A stretch of DNA of 64,000 nt from assembly GCA_910574935.1 (NCBI GenBank), contig CAJTCU010000001.1, positions 357,491 to 421,490 on the forward strand, read 5' to 3'. Source of the DNA: Oscillospiraceae bacterium. GTDB taxonomy: Bacteria; Bacillota; Clostridia; Oscillospirales; Acutalibacteraceae. The translations under genes were made by a program, and so were the position numbers. The notes under the pieces were generated by a model that ran no database searches, was not told where the DNA came from, and saw only the letters and a program-made list of their open reading frames with translations. The stretch's first letter is position 1. The number at the start of each line of letters is the position of its first letter. This document shows, piece after piece, positions 16,188-24,112 of this stretch.

Positions 16188-16640
16188 TTAATAAGTTTTA
16201 GGAATATCCGGCATACTATAAAAACGCTCTAACAGTTCAATGATTTTTTCTGAAGAAAGATTTCGGTCACGAATAAACGCAATAATCGTTTTTTCGTCCA
16301 CACTCAGGTCTCCCACCTTCACTGGGTCCGCTTTCACCTTTTTAGGCGGCCGGCGCGCTCCGGAATCATATAAAATTAATTGGGAATCCAAACTACTATC
16401 CGACTCTGGGAAAAACTCCTCAATCGGCACTCCAAAAATCCGAGAGATCCGGGTTAAAGTAGCCGGATCCGGCGTGGTCTTGCCTGTTTCATAATACGTA
16501 TATGTGGAACGGCTGATGTTCAGAATGTCCGCAACATTTTTCTGCGAAAAGCCCGCCTCTATCCGCAGTTTTCGCAGTTTTTCAGCAAATGAAAGAATTA
16601 TATTTTCCTCTTGCGCAAAATATCCCGAGTTTGTATTCAT
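16188..16640 (-). CDS. XRE-family transcriptional regulator
   Basis: A 150-residue protein with a helix-turn-helix at about residues 17-72 (LRKLRIEAGFSQKNVADILN, then SRSTYTYYETGKTTPDP). A linker and a small C-terminal helical domain follow. AAAAGGAAAT lies before the ATG. It is the first gene on the core side of the tRNA-Arg attachment region. The target is unknown; it may be chromosomal or part of an older insertion. Confidence 0.8.
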   Translation of the reverse strand: MNTNSGYFAQEENIILSFAEKLRKLRIEAGFSQKNVADILNISRSTYTYYETGKTTPDPATLTRISRIFGVPIEEFFPESDSSLDSQLILYDSGARRPPKKVKADPVKVGDLSVDEKTIIAFIRDRNLSSEKIIELLERFYSMPDIPKTY

Positions 16641-17023
16641 TAATTATTTCCTTTTCCTTAAAAATTCCCCATAATATCCCTTGCATACCGCGCGTAAAAG
16701 TGATACGATAGTAATAATTTGCAAACTATGGTTCATTATATGCGAAACAATTTTAGAAATCCAGTAGGTTTGCAATATCTGTTTGATAGGGTGAATTATT
16801 ATCACGAAATATATGCCTAAAAAGAAAAGGCAGCCGCGTTTTTTTAGCGACTGCTTTTTCTTTTATATATCGTGAGTTATAATGTGTAAAAACTATCCTT
16901 TCAAATAGCGCAAGCAAGTAAAATATATAGCAAGATTTACGCGAATCTCCTTGGCACAAAAAGCATATGCCGGTCTACTTTTAATACGAACAATTCCACC
17001 TTAATTTGTTTCAAAAATAGACT
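16641..17023. other. AT-rich intergenic region
   Basis: 383 bases between the XRE regulator and the M16 peptidase, both leftward. It contains the peptidase terminator (16819-16864) and presumably the regulator's promoter near 16660-16720. No gene is supported. Confidence 0.4.
16819..16864 (-). terminator. terminator after the M16 peptidase gene
   Basis: Long A-rich and T-rich arms around a GGCAGCCGC/GCGACTGC stem form a hairpin followed by TTTTCTTTTT on the minus strand, about 160 bases downstream of the peptidase stop. Confidence 0.65.
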
Positions 17024-19921
17024 TTAGAGCACACTAACTTGCTCCAGTTTTTCTCCACATTCATCCACCTGCCGCTGAGCCCCCAGCACGCACACCGAGC
17101 CCTCTTCTGTCAACCGCTCCAAGTCCCCGGCCAGCTTAGGCAGGTCCCCGGGCATGGTCTGAAGCATCTCCCGCCGGACGCGTGCCAGCTCCTCTCGGGT
17201 AATTCCACGCCAATACCTGGCGTCCGCTGTCTTACCCTTCAACCGGGGGGAAAGCAGTGGGTCCGACTCTGCCACAGCCCCGATGATCATACCGGTCAAA
17301 TCCATTTCCTGTGTCTGGCGCAGATATTCCCCAGCCTTTTGGTAGCAGTCCAACGTACGGCTCGCGCTGGGGTCCCGGTAGGAGTAGAATCCGCCAAAAC
17401 CCGTATCTCTTAGCCCAAGCCCCACGCCGTAGGCGCCGCCCTGCACCCGCACCGCGTTCCATAGATAGCCAAGGGACACCGCCCGGGCCGCCACCCGGGA
17501 CTGGCCCTGCTTGGCGGCGGGAAAAAGTCCTCCTGCCGCAGCGTAGGATACGTCCGCCGGAATGACAATGCCCTCCCGCCGGGGCCCCCAGGGTTTCACA
17601 GCGGGTCCCCCCGGCAGGGAAAGGCTGCCTTCTGGCAAGCGCGTGGCCAGCAGCCGGGCCGCCTCTTCCACCGCGGTTTCCTTTGTGCCGGTTACGCTAA
17701 GGGTCAGCGGCTTTTGGGTAAAGATCGTCCCGCTCATCTCCGCCAGCTCTTTTGCCAGGTCAGGGAAGCGGCTGTCAAACCGCTCTTCCAAGTCTTTCAG
17801 CCAGCGCAGGTATTCGATACCGCCGCAATATTCCTGAACCATGCCCTCGGCCGTAAAGCCCGCCTGCACCCGGGTCATGGCGGCCTGGTGGCCCGCCATG
17901 GAGATCTGCTCGGCAAAAGCCCCCCGGTGCTGAAGCAAAAATTCTCGCACCCGCCGGGGATCATCCAGCTGGGTCTGAGTCAATATTTCAGCCAATAGGG
18001 ACAGGGCGTCCTCCAGTTTGCTGTCCAAAACACTGCATCCTGCGCAGAGAAAGGCTTTGCACTGGGCCGGGCTGCCCTGTTTGCCATAGGACTCCACCCC
18101 AAAGCTTACCTGCCCAAAGAGAGCGCGCAGTTTTCTTTGCAGTTCTTCCAGTTCCGTGGATTCTGTCGCTAACTGTCCCAGCAGCTTAGCCAAAAAGCTG
18201 GCGCGGCTTAGCCCGGGACCGTCTAGGCCATCCAGCGCGAAATATAGGTTCAGATAGGTGATGCCCCCGGTAGGCAGCCGGTGGCTGAACACCCGCAGCC
18301 CATGGGACTCCTCCATGCTCATGGGCAAGGCCTCCGGATGCGAGGAAATCTGGTCCAGACGCAGCATGGGGATGGCGGCCACGGCCTCCGGGGCATCCGG
18401 CGCAGCCTGCCAGGCCTCTATATTGGCCTGATACCGGCGCAGCTCCTGCTCCTGCACAGGGGTCCACTGGGCCCGGGCCGCCTGTAGGCGGGCGTCTTCC
18501 CTCTGCTGGCGCTCCTGCCCCAGGGTATGAGAAGGGCGCGCCAGCACCCGGCAGCGGTGGGCGTTTTGCAAAAAGACCCGCCGGGCCAGCTCTTCAAAAT
18601 AGCCCTTTTCGCACTTCTCCCGCAGCCGCTGGAACAGGTCCCCCACACTTAAAAAGGCCCCGGGCTCTCCCCCGTACAGCCAGCTCTGCAACACCTGTAG
18701 CCCCAGCCCCAGACCCTGGGGCATCCGGCCAAAGTCCCGCTCCCGCTCGTTAAACTCCAGGTTATCCAGGGTGGCTAAAATACGTTTGTGGTCCAGGCCT
18801 TCCTGAGCCAGCCGGGCCAGCTCCCCATACAGCGCGTCGGAAACCTCTTGAAAACGCTCTTCCTCCACGTCCCTGGCCTCTACCGTGACAAAGGTCTGCA
18901 AAATATGGCCGCCGTTTACATCCATCATCAGGTCCCGGGCCAGGCCCTTTTCCAGCAGGCAGCGCTTTAAGGGCGCCTGGTTGTCCCCGCACAGGGCGTC
19001 GGCCAGGGCGTGCAGGGCCATGAGCTCTTCCCGGTCCGCAAAGCTTCCGGCCACAAAGCCGTCCACCAGCCGGGCCCGGCCCGCCAGCTCCTCCCCGGCA
19101 GAGAGCTCATAGCTGATCTCACTGACGCCGCCGTCTACGGGCTGCTGATAGGGGATAGGCCCTGGGGCCTCTGCCCGCTGGAAACGGCATAGGTACTCCT
19201 GGTCCAAAAGCCGTAGAAGCTTCTCAATATCCATCTGACCGTCCAGGAAAATATAGGCGTTAGAGGGGTGGTACAGCCGCCGGTGGGCCTCGCAAAACTG
19301 CTCATAGGTCAGCTCGGGGATATGCTCCGGGTCGCCGCCGGAGACAAAGCGGTAGCAGGTGTCTGGAAACAGCCGGCGGGCCACCTCATAGGCCGCGATG
19401 GTGTCTGGGGAGGAGAAGGCCCCCTTCATCTCGTTAAACACCACACCCTTGTAGCTGAGAGCGCCCTGCTGGTCCAGCTCATAGTGCCAGCCCTCCTGGC
19501 CGAATATTTCAGGTTTTTGGTGGATAACAGGGAACAGCACAGCGTCCATATACACCCGGATCAGATTGATAAAGTCCTGGTCGTTGCGGCTGGAAACCGG
19601 GTAGACCGTCTTGTCCCAAAAGGTCATGGCGTTCAAAAAGGTGTTCATAGAGCTCTTCATCAGCTCCACAAAGGGTTCTTTCACCGGATACTTCTCCGAG
19701 CCACAGAGCACAGAATGCTCCAAAATATGAAAAACCCCTGTGTCATCCCAGGGCTGGGTCTGAAAGGCAATGCCAAAGGTTTTGTTTTCGTCGGGTCTGT
19801 CCAGCCACACCAGCCGCGCCCCAGAGCGCCCGTGCTCCATCTCATAAAGAGTGGCCTCCAGCTCCTCCACAGGCTGAATGGCAGTTACCGTAAAATTGCC
19901 GATCATTTGGTTCTGTTTCAT
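17024..19921 (-). CDS. M16C-family metalloprotease (presequence-protease-like)
   Basis: A 965-residue two-half insulinase-type peptidase. The inverted zinc motif HILEH lies at residues 65-69 in the context VFHILEHSVLCGS, followed by KSSMNTFLNAMTFWDKTVYP, a hallmark of the M16C/PreP group. The substrate-binding Arg-Tyr region (RVQGGAYGVG) is near the C-terminus. Such enzymes degrade peptides inside a closed chamber; no signal peptide is present, so it is probably cytosolic. The ATG at 19921 has an AGGAGGTTTCTCA site and family homology starts there, although the frame is open further upstream. It is monocistronic. Confidence 0.92.
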   Translation of the reverse strand: MKQNQMIGNFTVTAIQPVEELEATLYEMEHGRSGARLVWLDRPDENKTFGIAFQTQPWDDTGVFHILEHSVLCGSEKYPVKEPFVELMKSSMNTFLNAMTFWDKTVYPVSSRNDQDFINLIRVYMDAVLFPVIHQKPEIFGQEGWHYELDQQGALSYKGVVFNEMKGAFSSPDTIAAYEVARRLFPDTCYRFVSGGDPEHIPELTYEQFCEAHRRLYHPSNAYIFLDGQMDIEKLLRLLDQEYLCRFQRAEAPGPIPYQQPVDGGVSEISYELSAGEELAGRARLVDGFVAGSFADREELMALHALADALCGDNQAPLKRCLLEKGLARDLMMDVNGGHILQTFVTVEARDVEEERFQEVSDALYGELARLAQEGLDHKRILATLDNLEFNERERDFGRMPQGLGLGLQVLQSWLYGGEPGAFLSVGDLFQRLREKCEKGYFEELARRVFLQNAHRCRVLARPSHTLGQERQQREDARLQAARAQWTPVQEQELRRYQANIEAWQAAPDAPEAVAAIPMLRLDQISSHPEALPMSMEESHGLRVFSHRLPTGGITYLNLYFALDGLDGPGLSRASFLAKLLGQLATESTELEELQRKLRALFGQVSFGVESYGKQGSPAQCKAFLCAGCSVLDSKLEDALSLLAEILTQTQLDDPRRVREFLLQHRGAFAEQISMAGHQAAMTRVQAGFTAEGMVQEYCGGIEYLRWLKDLEERFDSRFPDLAKELAEMSGTIFTQKPLTLSVTGTKETAVEEAARLLATRLPEGSLSLPGGPAVKPWGPRREGIVIPADVSYAAAGGLFPAAKQGQSRVAARAVSLGYLWNAVRVQGGAYGVGLGLRDTGFGGFYSYRDPSASRTLDCYQKAGEYLRQTQEMDLTGMIIGAVAESDPLLSPRLKGKTADARYWRGITREELARVRREMLQTMPGDLPKLAGDLERLTEEGSVCVLGAQRQVDECGEKLEQVSVL

Positions 19922-20007
19922 TGAGAAACCTCCTTTATTTATAGTGTCTAATCTTACCATGAATGGAAAACGAAATACAGGCGCCCGGTCCATTATCGTA
20001 AACGCAC

Positions 20008-20035
20008 TTGAAAATCGGTACATACCGATTTTCAA
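20008..20035. promoter_or_regulatory. 28-base near-perfect palindrome upstream of the M16 gene
   Basis: TTGAAAATCGGTA (20008-20020) is the exact reverse complement of 20023-20035, with two bases between. It lies about 90 bases upstream of the M16 start, in a 371-base gap. With such a short loop it fits a dimeric repressor operator at least as well as a terminator, and there is no following T-run. The rest of 19922-20292 shows nothing coding. Confidence 0.5.
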
Positions 20036-20292
20036 ACAGAGCGCGCGGGCATACCCGTGCCGCCAGGTTCAAAAGAGGTGATACTTCTTTTGGACCGCGT
20101 TAACTATAAGAGTAAAAGTTTGCGGGGAGAAGCGGAGAGCTCCCTTTCGGCCAGCGGCCAAAACACGCAATAGAAACACAGCTTTAGCGTAATACCAAGC
20201 AGCCTCTTGGGCATCCGCCCAACCCCGCCAATGCTTTTCCAGGACCCGCAAGGAGCCTGCCGCGCCTTGACCGCGTCTCTGGTTAAGCCCAT

Positions 20293-21336
20293 CTACGATT
20301 TACGCCAGCCTGCCAGGGTCCACAAGCCCCAAGTTACCGGTCCATACCAGCGCCGCCGGCAGGCCAGGGCCATGCCCCGCATTCCCCACCGCCAGGCCAA
20401 AGAGCGGACCTCCCCCACATACTTGCCCTGGCTTAGCGCCTCGATTGTTTGGGCCGCCAGGGGAATTCGCGCCTGCCTGCCAAAAGCCTTTGCCACCGCC
20501 CCCAGCCCCTGGCGGCGGAACGCTCTCTCGTGAAACACAAAAGAGACCAGGCCAAAAAACACTTGAAAGGCCACCAGAGCGGCGAATTCCTCCTCCAACC
20601 CCCGACTTATCAGAAAGGCCTTTAGGTCCTCCGCCACGCCAAACCAAGCCCCGGCCATATCTGGGGTATAACGGGCTGTGGCAGAGCTTTTATTGTCCCG
20701 GTACAGGTAGACCGTTTCCTGGGTAAAAGCGTACGCTGGCCCACAGGCGCAGCAGCATAGATTAAAAAATTTGTCCTCCATCAGCCGCCGGCCCCCACAG
20801 GCCAAGCGGTTCTTCTCCACAAACTCCCGTCTATAAAGCTTGCCGTGCAGAGACACCATAAAAGCCTGGGAGAAAAAGGCCCGGAAGAGAAAATCCACCT
20901 GCCGGCGTACCCCGGCAGGCTCGGCCCCGGGGGCCACCCGGCCAAAAAATCCCCCTTCCGGTCCTTGCCTGCACACCCCGCCCAGGACTACGTCCGCCCC
21001 CTCCCGCCGGGCCAGCTCCGCCAAAAGACCTACCGCGCCGGGACCGGCCAGCAGGTCGTCGGAATCCATAAACATCAAGTATTCCCCCCGGGCCAGGGCC
21101 ATGCCGGTGTTTCGGGCTGGGCCCGCCCCCTGGTTTTCTGTATGAAGCGCCCGCCAGTCCTTGTGTTCCTGGACATACCGCTCACAAATGGCGGGGGAAG
21201 CGTCCGTGGAACCATCGTCCACCAAAACCACCTCCAGGGCGGAATAGTCCTGGGCCAAAATACTTTCCAGACAGGCAGGCAAATATGTCTCCGCGTTGTA
21301 AACCGGAATGATTACACTAATAAAAGGATTGCTCAT
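20293..21336 (-). CDS. family 2 glycosyltransferase
   Basis: A 347-residue GT-A glycosyltransferase. It opens MSNPFISVIIPVYNAETYLP, has the LVDDGSTD nucleotide-sugar motif at about 39-46 and the DXD-type motif DSDD at 91-94. The C-terminal half is helical without a clear membrane span. It likely adds a sugar to a cell-surface polymer or secondary polymer. The ATG at 21336 was chosen because homology begins there. It stands alone between the protease and a divergent MATE gene. Confidence 0.88.
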   Translation of the reverse strand: MSNPFISVIIPVYNAETYLPACLESILAQDYSALEVVLVDDGSTDASPAICERYVQEHKDWRALHTENQGAGPARNTGMALARGEYLMFMDSDDLLAGPGAVGLLAELARREGADVVLGGVCRQGPEGGFFGRVAPGAEPAGVRRQVDFLFRAFFSQAFMVSLHGKLYRREFVEKNRLACGGRRLMEDKFFNLCCCACGPAYAFTQETVYLYRDNKSSATARYTPDMAGAWFGVAEDLKAFLISRGLEEEFAALVAFQVFFGLVSFVFHERAFRRQGLGAVAKAFGRQARIPLAAQTIEALSQGKYVGEVRSLAWRWGMRGMALACRRRWYGPVTWGLWTLAGWRKS

Positions 21337-21600
21337 AAAAACCCCCTTGTCAAAAAAAGCGCCCAAAACCACACCCAAAACCAGGAAGGGTTGGCGGGTC
21401 ATCTTTATTGGGGCGGATAAGGGCCTCCGCGTTTCTCCGCGCCTTGCGGGTCATCGTAAATGGGTCTCTCCACCCCGTGGACAATATATACATTATTATA
21501 GTCCATCCCTCCCCACTTTTCAATGTAAAATACCTCTTTCTTTTTTCGTCATTTTATGATAAAATGTGAGGTGTAAATTATAGTAATAAGGAGGTTCCTT

Positions 21601-22974
21601 ATGAGCGAAAAAGTGCAGGCTCAAAACCGGATGGGCACAGAAAAGATGCTGCCCCTCATTTTTTCCATGGCCCTGCCCGCCATGTTTTCCATGCTGGTGC
21701 AGGCCCTTTACAACATTGTGGACACGTACTATGTCTCAAAGGTCAGCGAAAAGGCCATGTCCGCCGTATCCCTGGCCTTTCCCCTGCAAAACCTGCAAAT
21801 CGCCTTTGCGGTAGGCACCGCGGTGGGCGTTACATCCCTGATCTCCCGCAGGCTGGGGCAGGGACGCCGGGAAGAGGCCGGCGCCGCGGCGGTGCACGGC
21901 ATTTTGCTGGGGCTCGTCACCTGGCTGGCTTTTGCGGTGTACGGCGCGTTTTTTACCACACCCTTTTTTGAAATGTTCGAGTCCGACCCGGAAATTGTCC
22001 TCATGGGCGACCAATACATTTCTATCTGCTGTATCTTTTCCTTTGGCAGTTTTGTGGTGGTCATGCTGGAAAAGATCCTACAGGCCACAGGCAACATGTT
22101 TTGGCCCATGATTTTCCAGCTGGTGGGCGCTGTGGCCAATATCTTGCTGGACCCCATCTTTATTTTTGGCTATTTCGGCCTTCCGGCTATGGGAGTCACC
22201 GGCGCGGCGGTGGCCACCGTAAGCGGACAGATTCTCTCGATGCTGTTGGCCATTCTGGTTATATCCCACCAGGAGCACGCCATTGACATTCGTTTCAAAG
22301 GCTTCCGACTAGACTGGAAAACCGTAAAAGACATCTATGCCGTGGGGCTGCCCGCCATTGTCATGCAGGCCATTGGTACTGTAATGAATATGGCCATGAA
22401 CGGCATTCTCTCCGGTTTTTCCACCGCGGCCTATACTGTGTTTGGACTATACTTCAAGCTACAGTCCTTTGTGTTTATGCCCGTGTTCGGCCTTACCCAG
22501 GGGCTGCTGCCCATTATGGGCTATAACTACGGCGCGCGCAACAAGAAGCGCCTAAATGCCGCTCTGCGCCAGGGCTGCGTCATTGCCCTAGTGATCATGA
22601 CCGCTGGTATGCTGGCATTTCTGCTTTTACCAAAGTATTTGCTGGGGATCTTCAACGCCTCCCCAGAACTTCTGGCCATTGGTGTGCCGGCCCTGCGCAT
22701 CATCTGCACCTGCTTTTTGTTTGCCGCCCTGGGCATTGTATCCTCCACCCTATTTCAAGCCACAGGCCGGGGTACCTACAGCCTGGTGGTCTCCCTTATG
22801 CGCCAGCTGGTGGTTTTGGTACCGGCCGCGTGGCTGCTGGCCCAAACCATTGGGCAGGTCTCAGCCGTGTGGTGGGCCTTCCCCATTGCGGAAACCTTCT
22901 CTTTATTAGTAAGTATTATTTTTTATATCCGATTGAACAAAAAGGAAATCAGTAAAATGGACATTATAGAATAA
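21601..22974 (+). CDS. MATE-family multidrug/cation exporter
   Basis: A 457-residue polytopic membrane protein with about twelve hydrophobic segments in two repeated halves. It starts near the MATE pattern (MLPLIFSMALPAMFSMLVQALYNIVD region) and repeats the motif around residue 250 (GLPAIVMQAIG). It should couple Na+ or H+ entry to export of small molecules from the cytoplasmic membrane. The ATG at 21601 follows AAGGAGGTTCCTT. It lies just upstream of spo0A but is separated from it by a strong terminator. Confidence 0.9.
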   Translation: MSEKVQAQNRMGTEKMLPLIFSMALPAMFSMLVQALYNIVDTYYVSKVSEKAMSAVSLAFPLQNLQIAFAVGTAVGVTSLISRRLGQGRREEAGAAAVHGILLGLVTWLAFAVYGAFFTTPFFEMFESDPEIVLMGDQYISICCIFSFGSFVVVMLEKILQATGNMFWPMIFQLVGAVANILLDPIFIFGYFGLPAMGVTGAAVATVSGQILSMLLAILVISHQEHAIDIRFKGFRLDWKTVKDIYAVGLPAIVMQAIGTVMNMAMNGILSGFSTAAYTVFGLYFKLQSFVFMPVFGLTQGLLPIMGYNYGARNKKRLNAALRQGCVIALVIMTAGMLAFLLLPKYLLGIFNASPELLAIGVPALRIICTCFLFAALGIVSSTLFQATGRGTYSLVVSLMRQLVVLVPAAWLLAQTIGQVSAVWWAFPIAETFSLLVSIIFYIRLNKKEISKMDIIE

Positions 22975-23009
22975 TTTACAAATCACTTTTGTCGAAATAT
23001 GCAGAAAAA

Positions 23010-23038
23010 GGGCGCATTCTATAAATGCGCCCTTTTTT
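23010..23038 (+). terminator. Rho-independent terminator after the MATE gene
   Basis: GGGCGCAT (23010-23017) pairs with ATGCGCCC (23025-23032), followed by six T. It is 35 bases after the MATE stop. Confidence 0.85.
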
Positions 23039-23147
23039 GACACGTAGTTACAGTTTATTCATACTCTTTTTTCTCATTTAGGCCTTGCGAGAAAACTCAA
23101 ATTATGGTAAGATTTATTCACATCAAAAAGCCACTAGGAGGTTTGGC

Positions 23148-23912
23148 ATGGAAAAACAAATAAAAATACTCATTTGTACGGAAGAAGACGAATGGACCCA
23201 AGAAGCCCTGGAACTCATCCAGCAGCGGGGGGGCACCGCCATCCTGGTAGAAAAGCACGGAGGCACCGCGCTGGAGCGTATTGCCCACGAAAAGCCCCAG
23301 ATCGTTCTAATGGATCTGTTCATGCCTGGCAGAGACGCCATTGGAGTGATGCGCGAGGCGGCGAAGCTGCCGGACCTGGACCGTCCGGTTTACATTATCG
23401 CCGCCCCTTACACCACACCGATGCTAGAGCGTGAAGTAATGGCCGCAGGCGCCGCCTACTTCGCCCTTTCTCCCTACAAGAAAGAGGAAATGGTGGAGCG
23501 CATGTTTTCCATTTACGCTACCAGGGGCAAGCATTTCAGCACAGAGCCCGCGGACCCGGGCCTGAAGCTGCAAATTACCGAGATCCTCCATCAAATCGGT
23601 GTGCCCGCGCACATCAAAGGCTACTACTACCTTCGGGACTCTATCTTAATGGCCATAGCGGACCCAGAGATTATCAATTCCGTTACCAAACGGCTGTACC
23701 CCAGTGTGGCAAAAATCTATAATACCACCAGTTCTCGGGTAGAGCGGGCCATCCGCCATGCTATCGAAGTGGCCTGGGACCGGGGAGACGTAGAGGTGCT
23801 TACCTCTTACTTTGGCTACACCATACATACTTCCCGTGGAAAGCCCACCAATAGCGAATTTATCGCTCTGATCTCGGACCGGCTGTGCCTGCGGGCGGCA
23901 GGGACCTCGTAA
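23148..23912 (+). CDS. spo0A: Spo0A, sporulation master regulator, atypical receiver
   Basis: A 254-residue protein. The C-terminal effector domain carries the near-invariant Spo0A recognition region ([15 protein letters not shown], then [13 protein letters not shown]), so binding to 0A boxes should be retained. The N-terminal receiver keeps the phosphoacceptor Asp56 (VLMDLFMP), but other switch residues differ from Bacillus Spo0A. The acidic pair at the end of strand 1 is Thr-Glu, the conserved Thr is Ala (YIIAAP), and the conserved Lys before Pro is Ser (FALSPY). The ATG at 23148 has an AGGAGG site. The usual upstream spoIVB is absent; a MATE gene precedes it. Identity is secure; normal phosphorelay control is doubtful. 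Confidence 0.93.
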   Translation: MEKQIKILICTEEDEWTQEALELIQQRGGTAILVEKHGGTALERIAHEKPQIVLMDLFMPGRDAIGVMREAAKLPDLDRPVYIIAAPYTTPMLEREVMAAGAAYFALSPYKKEEMVERMFSIYATRGKHFSTEPADPGLKLQITEILHQIGVPAHIKGYYYLRDSILMAIADPEIINSVTKRLYPSVAKIYNTTSSRVERAIRHAIEVAWDRGDVEVLTSYFGYTIHTSRGKPTNSEFIALISDRLCLRAAGTS

Positions 23913-24088
23913 GCCAAGGGGGCAGTGCCGCTGCCCTAGCTTTCGCCTACCACTGACAGTACTATATCATAGTATATGTGGAAAAATTGTCGAAACTTGG
24001 GGTGAAATCGGGTTTGTTGTAAAAAAAATTTGAACAAAGGCTATATCCTGTGATTTTTTGGAAGAATTTGGGGGTGAAAGCTCATTAT

Positions 24089-24112
24089 GTGGGGGACCGG
24101 CTACCGGGTCCC
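24089..24112. terminator. hairpin at the end of the P-type ATPase gene
   Basis: GGGGGACCGG pairs with CCGGGTCCCCC around the ATPase stop codon. On the + strand a C/T-rich run follows, so it could also end spo0A transcription. It lies between convergent genes. Confidence 0.45.
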
